From: an uncultured Clostridia bacterium
GTDB lineage: Bacteria; Bacillota; Clostridia; Christensenellales; CAG-138
Assembly: GCA_947166925.1 (NCBI GenBank)
Contig: CAMVGD010000018.1
Span: forward strand, 1-32,343
Reading direction: 5' to 3'
DNA: 32,343 nucleotides
A model generated the notes under the pieces. That model was not told the DNA's origin. It ran no database searches and was given only the letters and a program-made list of their open reading frames with translations. The position numbers were made by a program, and so were the translations under genes. The first letter of the stretch is position 1, and each line of letters begins with the position of its first letter. Below, piece after piece: positions 25,001 through 32,289 of this stretch.

Positions 25001-25699
25001 GAAGAAGCCGGAGCCTTTCATCATAAAGGCGTTGATCTCCTTCACCGTTGCATATGCATTGCTACGCTGACTTTCCCGCTCCACTTCGGAAGTGATCACG
25101 CTGTCCAGCGTTTCCGGAAGGAGCAGCATCATGCGGATGATCGATCCGGACTGCGGATACTTGTTCTTGATATAATCGCGGATATACATTGCAAGCGGCA
25201 GCACGGAGCCGGAGCCGGTTCCGCCGGACGTGGTGGAAACAAAGCAGATGCGGATCGCCTGCTTCAGATTTTTGCCGTCCTTACGGTACAGCTCGTCGAT
25301 CGCGTCGAAGATCGGACGGATCCTGCCGGTCTTGATCGTCGAATTCAAGGCCAGTCGGGAAATCGCGCGGACCTGACCTGCGCCCTCGGAAACTGTCTTG
25401 TCATACATGACCGCGTTCTTCGGGAACCAATTTTTCAGCGCGTCGCGATCGTAGTCGAGATAGTCGCCGACCGTCTGTGTCGTGGACGTCTGCACGGTAT
25501 AAACGTACGTTTTGCATTTTCTCTGGATCTCAGCCAGATCGTTGACGTTTGTGTCCAGGCAGACAAAGTTCATGTTTTCCAGTTCGCCCGGCTGGCACTT
25601 GTTAGCCACTTTGCATACAATCCTGCTTCCGGTTCCTCCGATGCCGACAAACAGCGTTGCGGCATTGACGATGTTGTCCTTCAGTTTTTCCATTTTCAT
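22082..25699 (-). CDS. Tubulin/FtsZ-like GTP-binding protein (Tubulin_2 type), 1205 residues
   Basis: The N-terminal ~400 residues match the tubulin-like GTPase pattern: TLFVGIGGTGSRIV (residues 15-28), FVCLDTNVNDL (45-55, compare the N-T-D region of FtsZ), EGAGQVRAISRLAL (105-118) and the signature TTSGGTGSGS (156-165) that contacts GTP phosphates. The remaining ~800 residues are unlike FtsZ: a long helical region with Glu/Lys-rich stretches and no membrane segment. The length is far above FtsZ (about 350-400) and suits the tubulin-like families found next to VWA genes. GGAGGA lies 5 nt before ATG 25699. It follows the VWA gene by 35 nt and is the likely filament or nucleotide-switch component of this operon. 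Polymerisation is inferred. Confidence 0.85.
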   Translation of the reverse strand: MKMEKLKDNIVNAATLFVGIGGTGSRIVCKVANKCQPGELENMNFVCLDTNVNDLAEIQRKCKTYVYTVQTSTTQTVGDYLDYDRDALKNWFPKNAVMYDKTVSEGAGQVRAISRLALNSTIKTGRIRPIFDAIDELYRKDGKNLKQAIRICFVSTTSGGTGSGSVLPLAMYIRDYIKNKYPQSGSIIRMMLLLPETLDSVITSEVERESQRSNAYATVKEINAFMMKGSGFFDIEGPFARYKDLHITVPVIGSNEQRKLALLPCDWCFLFDGQNAEDNTLVNKGQYEEQAAQALYEQNVGPMMGSAFSVEDNIVQEISKPENSGRNRFAGIGASVLRYPYDDVAEYVAYNWTVNNIGGDGEAAKWTKYDQEFKVKVAEAKKKGLVGEDAPKIAVEYCLSMEGKSETDPFTKEIFDTYLGDAETRLDDYYLALANYMHDCIFENTLISEAREAATVQSKPDYRHDENLRKEVQTKLDQLRNYQNVVTGTFGAVSKMARSVAEALFSNETKTVNVKEPYMIESVLQSISGDICHPNAIRYLLYKVYTYFLDQKDAVASTISEKTRLLEKYSENADNKSNEFDAAKTKAKETTIDALVNACLTSNFDQKAFDRLNGHFMQYFKTIEELAKALAEQAAYERGFDFVKEVSIEFEKFFQAFPEKVKVAERRRGDIVDNLRFQKGDSLLNVCASKEVLDELTMTTIGESSEGESLVSDLNGAIFDAIKANVAFNRRARLEATLDTDERVDIFDDIMIGYFLKQVRSQCRSIDMNIVEAIAMEQRMLDHIRQREENKDLPKDEKLYKKISAEESEAYICNVIERGKRLAAPGIQKMMHEEPRTIECCAYNKSLEDMRAFRVKDLIEIKEQKATDSVSKYEMHFFNAIYNIRPDKLKKFAPDNLTETGAKNAGLYHSAYVKHSEMIGPDSTKNAIISKHIDKRWDSIAVMPEIDDGYQYRHMIKIHQAMVYGLIYNLITSRKVSPVAGQGRRVYRYENTDERFVNLTVSNGTMCDEFFEILDSLYISSAIVEDVKKAAEKKRTNDSDHNANYCDTEFARCVKEFTIQPVCKGRTGHEGVASLFEIPLYYYNSLPNAKRYNDEIMVLVDAVIKTLRDEINTFENANDAKFVLSTELIDQFNLMMDHYETTENLRNNLDACDNPVLDIIYRKIKAELSTEPQPENFDEKLEAMRARIRTVEKTETGNQQAGAEG

Positions 25700-25734
25700 G
25701 CTTCTCCTCCGATTTTTTATAAAGTATCCTGTGT

Positions 25735-28266
25735 TCAGATAATAACTGTTCCGGTCAGACTGACTCGCATCCTATTACGTCCGGCCATTGCTACACCGGA
25801 AATCATCAGTCCCTGCTGGTCAGATACCGAGAACTCTGTCGGGTTGCCCTGAACCGCAACTCCGTTTTTGTAACTCAGACCTGCCCCTCCGATCACTAAA
25901 CTGTTCACGCAAGGATTCACTCTGATATCTGTAAAGGTTACAGAAAGACTTTGATTTTTGAAAATCATATGCAAAAGAACCTTAATCAGCGGATCGGCGG
26001 CCACCAGCGTTGCGGAAAAACCGCCTCTTGCCATAGGCGCAGTCCTCGGCGGATTATGATCAAATCTGAATTGGCCTTTCTTTTTCAGTTTTCCGGTATA
26101 GGAAACGGTCGCATGAATCCCTTGGATTTCACGTCCGTTAAGGTTAAATACGATTGCGGTTACATTGATCTTCCATGGCAAGACCTTGCGCGTGAGAATA
26201 AACGCCATCAGTGCGATGAACAGCAGGATCGACAGTCCGATGATCAGCAGGACCAGCCAGCGCGGCAGCGGACGGATGTGCAGATCCGCGGAATCGAAGG
26301 ACGTCGTCGCGTTGCCGACCTTGTCCTTGGTCGTGACGGCGGCGGTGATCTTGTAATCGCCCTTCTTGATGTCGTCCGCGTTCATGTGCACGATCAGCTT
26401 GGACTGATAGATATCCTTCTCGACCGTGAACGGGATCAGATGCTCTCCGTCGGAGATCGCGATATTCCACTCGGCCGCGTCCATCTCCGCCTGGCTTAAG
26501 GGGTCCCCGCCCATCGCCATATTGATGTCGATCGGCGAATCCGCAACCTCTGCATATGCCAGATGCTCGGACGTCGGCACGACCTCGATGCGCAGCCCGG
26601 TAACGTCGTTTTCGACGCTGAACGTGATCTGCGTCTCCGCGTCCGCGGGCTTATGGTTCGGTTCCTTGTAGGTCGCGGAAACCGTTGCGATGATGTCTCC
26701 CGCCGTGGTGGTCTCCGGATGCGTCGGATCGAAATAACCGACGGTGATCAGGAACGCATCGCCCGCCGGCGCCGCGTCGAGGCGGATGTTCGCATTGGGT
26801 ACGACCGAAAACTGCGTCATTGCGGGGTTCATCAGCGCTTCCCCGTCAAGCTTCTTCCCGCCGTACCACAGCTCCGCGCGGATCGGCTTTGCGTTCGGAA
26901 GTTCCGACAGGTGATAGATGTCCTCCGCGCCCGACAGACGGATCTCCAGCGGCTCCGCCTCGTCGTCTTCAAATTTGATGCCGGATGCGGGCCAGCCGAC
27001 GTCGGCGCCGCAGCGGGTCATCGTGCATTCATCCAGATAGTGCACCGTGACCTGCGCGTCAAAGACGTCCTGCGCATGAAGATCGATCTTCGTCTCGCCG
27101 AAGGCTTTGCTGTCCGGGACATGCTGTCTCTGTCCGTTGATGGTGTATTCCACATCGTAAACGATCTGCTTCAGTTCCTTTGCGTCCGTGGGCTGTCCGG
27201 TCACATTGTCGACCAGCCAGTACTTCAGCGTGTACGTTCCCGCGCTGGGGCGCGTGCTGCCGTCTACGACATTGCCCGCAGGGTCGATCAGCTCCATCTT
27301 CAGATCGACGTCCGGCTCGTAATAGACGCCGATGCTGGACTGCTTGCCGGTATAGCTCAACTGATACGTTCCCGCCTTGCAGTCGTTGTATTTCACCAGA
27401 GACCCCTGCAGGTTTGTATCGGGATAATCCGCCGTCCTGGAATATTTCATCGATCTGGCGTCTGTTTTCGTTCCCGCATCGTTTCCGTTCGCATCCACAA
27501 GCGACACGTTCTCGATGTCCCTGCCCTGTACAAAGACGAAGACCTTTTTCATAGATACGTTGAACTGTATGGTATCGCCGACGTCGTCCAGCGCATAGCG
27601 GTCGAACATGAAATTGCACATCTCCGTGAGCTCTTTCAGGATCTCCTCGCTGCCTTTCGTACCGCGAACACGATGCTTGGCTCCGATCGAAAGATCGGGA
27701 ACAACCGCGTTTGCGCCGATACCGAGATAGAGCGTATTGATGTCAGTGGTACCGTTCAGATACTTTTCCAGTTCTCTTTTGGCAGCATCTCCGTCAAGAG
27801 AATCTCCTCTCTTACTGTGAAACGTCGTTCCGTCCGTCAGTACGATCAGCCATTTCTCGCCGCTTGCGTTTGCAAGCCCGTTGATCGCGGCCTCGACCGA
27901 TTCGATCGGCGTACCGCCCCCATTTGATTTGATCTCCCGAATGACAGACGCCTCGGACGGATCCGTGATAACCAGCGGCTGCGTATTAAAGGCGTAGGTC
28001 TTTCCTTTCAGCTCGATTCTGTTCATGGGATAGATCATCATCGTATCCCCTTCGTTCATCATGGACGCAAAGACCTCCAGCGCGTACGTCGCCCTGCACC
28101 ATGCCATATGGTCCCCGTCGGTATACATGGAACCGGAATTGTCAAAAACGACCGCGATCGTTTTCGGCGGGCGCTGCGCGCCTGAGGAGTCCGCTCCCGC
28201 CTGCGCAAAAGGCACGCTCGAAAGAAGCAGAACGATCATAAGGACAACACAGAAAAACCTCTTCAT
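25735..28266 (-). CDS. Membrane-anchored von Willebrand A (VWA) domain protein
   Basis: 843 residues. Signal peptide (MKRFFCVVLMIVLLLSS...AQAGA), then a VWA domain with an intact metal-ion site: DxSxS at 42-46 (FDNSGSMY), Thr in GGGTPI near 117 and Asp in LTDG near 144. Several beta-sandwich-like extracellular repeats follow (about 230-660). A single membrane segment (LVLLIIGLSILLFIALMAF, about 670-690) leads to a cytosolic tail of about 150 residues rich in beta strands. The start ATG 28266 has AGAGG before it; an open frame to 28338 overlaps the leader. It is the first gene of the operon, transcribed from a promoter at 28343-28371. The tail is well placed to touch the tubulin-like protein; binding of a surface ligand is inferred. 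Confidence 0.85.
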   Translation of the reverse strand: MKRFFCVVLMIVLLLSSVPFAQAGADSSGAQRPPKTIAVVFDNSGSMYTDGDHMAWCRATYALEVFASMMNEGDTMMIYPMNRIELKGKTYAFNTQPLVITDPSEASVIREIKSNGGGTPIESVEAAINGLANASGEKWLIVLTDGTTFHSKRGDSLDGDAAKRELEKYLNGTTDINTLYLGIGANAVVPDLSIGAKHRVRGTKGSEEILKELTEMCNFMFDRYALDDVGDTIQFNVSMKKVFVFVQGRDIENVSLVDANGNDAGTKTDARSMKYSRTADYPDTNLQGSLVKYNDCKAGTYQLSYTGKQSSIGVYYEPDVDLKMELIDPAGNVVDGSTRPSAGTYTLKYWLVDNVTGQPTDAKELKQIVYDVEYTINGQRQHVPDSKAFGETKIDLHAQDVFDAQVTVHYLDECTMTRCGADVGWPASGIKFEDDEAEPLEIRLSGAEDIYHLSELPNAKPIRAELWYGGKKLDGEALMNPAMTQFSVVPNANIRLDAAPAGDAFLITVGYFDPTHPETTTAGDIIATVSATYKEPNHKPADAETQITFSVENDVTGLRIEVVPTSEHLAYAEVADSPIDINMAMGGDPLSQAEMDAAEWNIAISDGEHLIPFTVEKDIYQSKLIVHMNADDIKKGDYKITAAVTTKDKVGNATTSFDSADLHIRPLPRWLVLLIIGLSILLFIALMAFILTRKVLPWKINVTAIVFNLNGREIQGIHATVSYTGKLKKKGQFRFDHNPPRTAPMARGGFSATLVAADPLIKVLLHMIFKNQSLSVTFTDIRVNPCVNSLVIGGAGLSYKNGVAVQGNPTEFSVSDQQGLMISGVAMAGRNRMRVSLTGTVII

Positions 28267-28342
28267 AAAAAACCTCTGAATGATATATTTGCTGATGCCG
28301 CAGCGGCCGAGCCCCAACCGCCTTTCATATATATGCATTCAT

Positions 28343-28371
28343 ATCATAGCATGCAAAAGCAGGTAATGCAA
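28343..28371 (-). promoter_or_regulatory. Promoter of the VWA/tubulin-like operon
   Basis: On the minus strand: TTGCAT (28371-28366), 17-bp spacer, TATGAT (28348-28343). The leader before ATG 28266 is about 70 nt. No other comparable promoter is visible until 22 kb, so the five downstream genes are probably one transcript. Confidence 0.7.
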
Positions 28372-28414
28372 GGACGATTGTCGAAATTTGTACGTTTTAT
28401 ACGTGCGTTTGCAC

Positions 28415-28443
28415 ATAAATAAGCAGCCGTATTTCGCGGCTGC
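28415..28443 (-). terminator. Terminator of the cobalamin operon
   Basis: Stem GCAGCCG (28423-28429) with CGGCTGC (28437-28443), 7-nt loop, followed on the minus strand by TTATTTAT. It lies 46 nt past the cobC stop and separates the operon from the VWA promoter. Confidence 0.7.
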
Positions 28444-28489
28444 CTTGTTCAGCAGAAAAACAGATGGACCGGATCCGGACCTGCTCCGT

Positions 28490-29062
28490 TCACGGCAGCG
28501 GGCGCACGTTCAGGAGGACCGGCGCGCCGTCGCGTGCGATGCAGTCCGCTTCGTAGCCGCCGAGGTTCGGCGCGATCCAGTCGTAGAAATCCTTCTTCGG
28601 CTCGGCAAACTGCCACAGGATCGACATGATGACCCCGCCGTGGACCACGAACGTCGCGTTTCCGTCGAGCGCACGCACCGTTTCGATAAACGCGCGCTTC
28701 ACGCGGGCGTGAAAATCCGCCTGCGATTCACCGCCCGGGCACGCGCCGCGGCACAGGTCCTCGACCCATGCGCGGTATGCGGGATCGTCCGCCATCTCGT
28801 CGGCGGTACGCCCCTCGAACGCGCCGAAATCCATCTCGTGCAGGTCATTCACAACGATCTGCGCCGCGTTCGGGAACAGGATCGCCGCGGTCTCCCGTGC
28901 CCTTTTGAGCGGCGAAACGTAAACGCGGTCGAGCGAAAAATCCTTTTCCTTTCGCTCCGCGGCTTCGCGTCCCTCGGGACACAGCGGTTCGTCGGAGACG
29001 CCGACGTAACGGCGCGCCGCGTTGCCCGCCGTCGTTCCGTGCCGGATCAGTCGGATGTGCAT
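28490..29062 (-). CDS. cobC: Alpha-ribazole phosphatase-like histidine phosphatase
   Basis: 190 residues of the phosphoglycerate-mutase-like histidine phosphatase family. The catalytic His lies in LIRHGTT (His8), the partner acid in LHEMDFGAFEG (about 82), and the second His in VVHGG (about 145). In cobalamin synthesis such an enzyme dephosphorylates alpha-ribazole-5'-phosphate or adenosylcobalamin-5'-phosphate. The genomic context (cobT, cobU, cobS) supports that role over a general sugar phosphatase. ATG 29062 has AAAGGAG 7 nt upstream and lies 16 nt inside the end of the short CobU-like gene. Last gene of the operon, followed by a terminator. Confidence 0.8.
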   Translation of the reverse strand: MHIRLIRHGTTAGNAARRYVGVSDEPLCPEGREAAERKEKDFSLDRVYVSPLKRARETAAILFPNAAQIVVNDLHEMDFGAFEGRTADEMADDPAYRAWVEDLCRGACPGGESQADFHARVKRAFIETVRALDGNATFVVHGGVIMSILWQFAEPKKDFYDWIAPNLGGYEADCIARDGAPVLLNVRPLP

Positions 29063-29412
29063 GGCAGTTCTCCTTTCAGCACGATCGGGATCCCCGCAAC
29101 GACGCGCACGACTGCGTCCGCGCGTTCCGCAAGCAGGCAGCAGAGCCGCCCGGTCGCCTCGCGCCATGCGCGTTCAAAGGGGTCCATCGGGATCACGCCG
29201 CTGCCGACCTCGCGGCAGAGGACAAGCTGTTTTTTAAGAAGCAGCGGCAGCAGCGTCTCCGCGGAAGCCGGATCGGCCTTGACCGCCGCTTCCAGATCGG
29301 TCAGAACCGGCGCGTCCGCATACGGGTCCTTCGACATGTCCGCATCCGAAAAGCCGAGCGTCCTTGCGTATGTGCGCTTGCCCGCGCCGAAAGCACCGAG
29401 AATCAAAACCAT
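29047..29412 (-). CDS. Short CobU-like P-loop protein
   Basis: 121 residues. It keeps an N-terminal P-loop GAFGAGKRT (residues 7-15) and the C-terminal region typical of CobU (EVGSGVIPMDPFERAWREATGRL, about 68-90). It lacks the middle of the enzyme, including the guanylylated His region seen in the full-length copy. It overlaps cobS by 10 nt at its start and cobC by 16 nt at its end, so it is co-translated in the operon. The full-length CobU (30176-30694) has an unusual version of exactly the motif this protein keeps. It could be a partner subunit, a kinase-only variant, or a regulator. Function not established. Confidence 0.7.
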   Translation of the reverse strand: MVLILGAFGAGKRTYARTLGFSDADMSKDPYADAPVLTDLEAAVKADPASAETLLPLLLKKQLVLCREVGSGVIPMDPFERAWREATGRLCCLLAERADAVVRVVAGIPIVLKGELPCTSD

Positions 29413-30179
29413 AAGCTTACCGCCCTTTCCGCAAGCACCAGTCCCAGGGTCATTGCAATCGCGCCAAGCGAGATCCCCGCCCCCGCGAGATCGCCGGACA
29501 TGCCGCCGAACTGCTTGTTCGCCGTATGCCGGATATAAAGAAACACGAGCCCGCCTGCAAGGAGCATCGCGATCGCCGCCGCGGGCGAAAGCGCCGCCGC
29601 TCCGCCGAGCGAAAGCGCGACCCACAAAAGCAGCACCCAGACGGAGCCTTTCGACGCGGAATCGCGGAACGCCTTCTGCATGCCGTCCGTGCTTCCCGAC
29701 GGCAGCAGGCTCAGAAGCGAGCCGATCGCGCGGGACAGGACATGCGTGATCCCCAATAGTCCGACCGTCTTCCAATCGAGCGGCAGCGCCGCGCAGAGTC
29801 CGAAACAGATCAGCAGATAACAGCCGACGGCAATCACGGCAAACGCGCCGCAGTGCGGGTCCTTTAAGATCGCGCGCTTCTTTTCCGGCGCGGCATGGCT
29901 CGAAAGCGCGTCGGTCATGTCCGCAAAGCCGTCCATGTGGATACCGCCGGACAGCGCGATCGGCAGGATCGTGAACGCGACCGCCGTCAGGATCGCGGGA
30001 AGCTTAAGAAGCGTCGACAGCCAGTACCAAAGGCACAGAAATCCGCCGATCACACAGCCCACGAGCGGCAGCGCCGCAAGGACGTTTTTCAAGGAATACG
30101 CGTTCCATTCGATCCGCGGCGTCGGCAGGACCGAGAATGTGGAAAACGCGGAAACGACCGCGGTCCAAAGCGTTTTCAT
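29403..30179 (-). CDS. cobS: Adenosylcobinamide-GDP ribazoletransferase
   Basis: 258 residues, integral membrane protein with about seven hydrophobic segments. CobS motifs are present: SGGIHMDGFADMTDAL (about 77-92), with Asp residues that bind Mg and substrate, DPHCGAFAV (about 106-114) and FGGMSGDLAGA (about 228-238). It joins AdoCbi-GDP with alpha-ribazole (or its phosphate) in the last step of cobalamin nucleotide-loop assembly at the membrane. ATG 30179 overlaps the cobU stop by 4 nt (ATGA). The size is normal for the family. Confidence 0.92.
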   Translation of the reverse strand: MKTLWTAVVSAFSTFSVLPTPRIEWNAYSLKNVLAALPLVGCVIGGFLCLWYWLSTLLKLPAILTAVAFTILPIALSGGIHMDGFADMTDALSSHAAPEKKRAILKDPHCGAFAVIAVGCYLLICFGLCAALPLDWKTVGLLGITHVLSRAIGSLLSLLPSGSTDGMQKAFRDSASKGSVWVLLLWVALSLGGAAALSPAAAIAMLLAGGLVFLYIRHTANKQFGGMSGDLAGAGISLGAIAMTLGLVLAERAVSLWF

Positions 30180-30694
30180 TCGGGCAGCTCTCCTTTCAGG
30201 GGGATCGGGATCCCGGCGACGACCTCGATCACAGCGTCGGCGCGCACGGAAAGCGCGCGGTTCAATGCGCCGAGCGCGGCGAGATACGCCGTCACAGCGG
30301 GGTCGTAATCCGTTCCGTCGCCTCCGATCTCATCGGTCACGACGACCACGCGTTCACATTGTTTCAAAAGCGCTTCCGCGCCGTTTATCACCGCGTCGAA
30401 CGGATCGCGCGGCGGTTCTTCGGAAAACATTTCGTTTGCGGCAAGGTTGCCGATGTCCTCTAAAAGGACGCACCGGCACGGCGGAAGCGAAAGCTTTGCA
30501 AGGTCCGTATACCGCTCGACGGTGAGAAAGCCCTTGTCCTTCCGCATGGCGCGGTGCCGTTCGATCCGCTTCGCGCCTTCGGCGCCGAACGGCTGCATGC
30601 AGGCAAGGTAGACCCGCGGGGAAACGCCGAGACACAGCGATTCCGCATATGCGCTTTTTCCGGACGCCGATCCGCCGGTCACAAGGATCAGCAT
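30176..30694 (-). CDS. cobU: Adenosylcobinamide kinase/guanylyltransferase
   Basis: 172 residues. P-loop GGSASGKS (about 7-14), then RIERHRAMRKDKGFLTVE, with the His expected to carry GMP, and LEDIGNLAANEMF, a clostridial variant of the central motif. It phosphorylates adenosylcobinamide and transfers GMP to it in the cytosol. Its C-terminal VVVTDEIGGDGTDYDPAVTAYLAALGALNR departs from the usual EVGxGIVP...R.YRE..G motif, which is instead found in the short CobU-like protein two genes downstream. The start ATG 30694 overlaps the cobT stop by 7 nt; the longer frame to 30796 lies inside cobT. Confidence 0.85.
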   Translation of the reverse strand: MLILVTGGSASGKSAYAESLCLGVSPRVYLACMQPFGAEGAKRIERHRAMRKDKGFLTVERYTDLAKLSLPPCRCVLLEDIGNLAANEMFSEEPPRDPFDAVINGAEALLKQCERVVVVTDEIGGDGTDYDPAVTAYLAALGALNRALSVRADAVIEVVAGIPIPLKGELPE

Positions 30695-31758
30695 GGCGCG
30701 CCTCCCTGCGGGGTGTACTGCTCGATGCCGGTCTCCGAAAACGAGACCGAGCCGTGATAGACCGCAAGCGCCATGTCGAGCAGCGGCAGCATGCACACCG
30801 CGCCCGTGCCCTCGCCGAGCTTCATGTCCGCATACAGGATCGGGTCAAGCCCGAGCTCCCGGAGGATCGCCTGCGCGACCGGCTCCTTCGAGCAATGGCT
30901 CGCAAGCATCGCCGTTTTGCAGTTCGGCACGAGCCGCACCGCGACGAGCGCCGCGACGGAGCTCGGAAGCCCGTCGATCAGGATCGGCAGCCGGCAGAGC
31001 GCCGCGCCGATATAGAGCCCGACGAGCCCCGCAAGGTCGAACCCGCCGAGCTTTCTCAATACGTCGAACGCATCCTCCGGATCCGGCTTGTTTTCCCGGA
31101 TCGCACGGGCGATCGCCCCGCGCTTTTTCAAAAGCCCCGCGTCCGAAAGCCCCGCGCCGCGCCCCGTGACGGTTTCGACCGGAAGGTCCAGAAGCACCGC
31201 CGCGATCGCGGAGGACGTCGAGGTGTTGCCGATGCCCATTTCACCGGTGACAAGGATCGAATCCCCCGCCGCCCTGCGTTCTTTGGCAAGCAGGATGCCG
31301 TTTTCGATCGCCCGGAGCGTCTGTGCTTCGGTCATGGCGGGTCCCTCCGCCATATTGTTTGTACCGTCGGCGACGTGCAGGTCGCGCACGCCTTCGACGC
31401 GCGAAAGCATCCCGAGATCGACCGGGATCACGTCCGCGCGCGCGGTTTTGGCCATGAGACAGACCGAGGAGCGGTGTTCCGAGATGCGACGCGCCATCGT
31501 CGCGGTCACGGACGCGTCGGTCTGGGTCACGCCCTCTTTGACGATCCCGTTGTCCGCGCAGAGCACGAGCACGGTGCGGCGGTCGATCGAAACGTTTTCA
31601 TCGCCGGTGAGCCCCGCGATGCGCACGACGGCGGTCTCCAGCTTGCCGAGCCCGTCCAAAGGCTTTGCGACGCCGTCCCAATGCGCCTTCGCGCGCGCCA
31701 TCGCCGCCGTGTCCTGCGGCGCGATCGCCTCGTTCCATGTCAAAAACGGTTCTTTCAT
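30688..31758 (-). CDS. cobT: Nicotinate-nucleotide-dimethylbenzimidazole phosphoribosyltransferase
   Basis: 356 residues, the normal CobT length. Family motifs include VLCADNGIVKEGVTQTD (about 70-85), GEMGIGNTSTSSA (about 172-184) and the C-terminal LGEGTGAVCMLPLLDMAL with the catalytic Glu region. It makes alpha-ribazole-5'-phosphate from the lower-ligand base and nicotinate mononucleotide. First gene of the operon, with AGAGGG upstream of ATG 31758 and a near-consensus promoter at 31791-31819. The leader is only about 26 nt, too short for a cobalamin riboswitch. Only salvage/late steps are encoded here; no corrin-ring genes are in the window. Confidence 0.93.
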   Translation of the reverse strand: MKEPFLTWNEAIAPQDTAAMARAKAHWDGVAKPLDGLGKLETAVVRIAGLTGDENVSIDRRTVLVLCADNGIVKEGVTQTDASVTATMARRISEHRSSVCLMAKTARADVIPVDLGMLSRVEGVRDLHVADGTNNMAEGPAMTEAQTLRAIENGILLAKERRAAGDSILVTGEMGIGNTSTSSAIAAVLLDLPVETVTGRGAGLSDAGLLKKRGAIARAIRENKPDPEDAFDVLRKLGGFDLAGLVGLYIGAALCRLPILIDGLPSSVAALVAVRLVPNCKTAMLASHCSKEPVAQAILRELGLDPILYADMKLGEGTGAVCMLPLLDMALAVYHGSVSFSETGIEQYTPQGGAPC

Positions 31759-31790
31759 ACGTCAGCCCTCTGCCTCTGTTCGATACTTCG

Positions 31791-31819
31791 ATTATACCAT
31801 TCGTCCCGGGGTCAGTCAA
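31791..31819 (-). promoter_or_regulatory. Strong promoter of the cobalamin operon
   Basis: On the minus strand: TTGACT (31819-31814), 17-bp spacer, consensus TATAAT (31796-31791). The predicted start is near 31784. No riboswitch-like leader fits before the cobT start. Confidence 0.85.
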
Positions 31820-32004
31820 CGCCGTAAGCGGTCCCGCGCGGCTTTTGCCGCTATTTCGCTCCTGATGCGGAAATAGCCCGCGCCAATCCGGACCCGTACG
31901 GCTGGCGGCATACAGGCATACATGGTATTCTGGATACGAAAACAAGGAGAGCGATCCCGTCCGGACCGCGATCCTCGAAAGAAGCAGAAAAGGAGGAACC
32001 GCAC

Positions 32005-32232
32005 ATGATGAAAAGAGGAATGATGGCTTTGCTGCTCGTCGGACTTGCACTGATCGTCGCATTCGTCGCCTGCTCCGGGCGCGGCGTCTCGACAAGCCGT
32101 TCCGGCTGCGGCGGCTGCGGGCTCGGCTGTGCCGCCTGCACCGCATGCATAGCCGCCGGCTGTGCGCTCTCCTGTGCAAGAGGACTATCCGGCACCCTGC
32201 AGACCGACAGCGCCGGCAGCCTGTATCACTGA
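32005..32232 (+). CDS. Small Cys-rich membrane or lipoprotein
   Basis: 75 residues. An N-terminal hydrophobic segment (MALLLVGLALIVAFVAC) could be a membrane anchor or a lipoprotein signal, with a weak lipobox FVAC. Then comes a short Cys/Gly-rich stretch with seven further Cys residues in about 25 positions (CGGCGLGCAACTACIAAGCALSC), ending in a Ser/Leu/Gly tail. AGGAGG lies 8 nt before the ATG. An extended -10-like TGG-TATTCT occurs at 31923-31931, without a good -35. The Cys could bind metal or form disulfides. The ending and Cys spacing do not match SCIFF or known thiopeptide leaders as far as I can tell, and no maturation enzyme is nearby. Function unknown. Confidence 0.6.
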   Translation: MMKRGMMALLLVGLALIVAFVACSGRGVSTSRSGCGGCGLGCAACTACIAAGCALSCARGLSGTLQTDSAGSLYH

Positions 32233-32249
32233 CCCTCCGAAACGGAAAG

Positions 32250-32287
32250 GGGATGTTAAGAAAGTGCTCAGCATTTCTTAACATCCC
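32250..32287. repeat. Perfect 14-bp inverted repeat after the Cys-rich gene
   Basis: GGGATGTTAAGAAA (32250-32263) and TTTCTTAACATCCC (32274-32287) are exact inverses with a 10-nt loop. No T tract follows, so it is a poor intrinsic terminator. It may still stop transcription partly or be part of a dispersed repeat. Confidence 0.7.
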
Positions 32288-32289
32288 GA

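Noticed and set aside
31759-31819. Cobalamin riboswitch upstream of cobT
   Set aside because: The promoter lies only about 26 nt before the start codon's transcript, leaving no room for the roughly 200-nt riboswitch.
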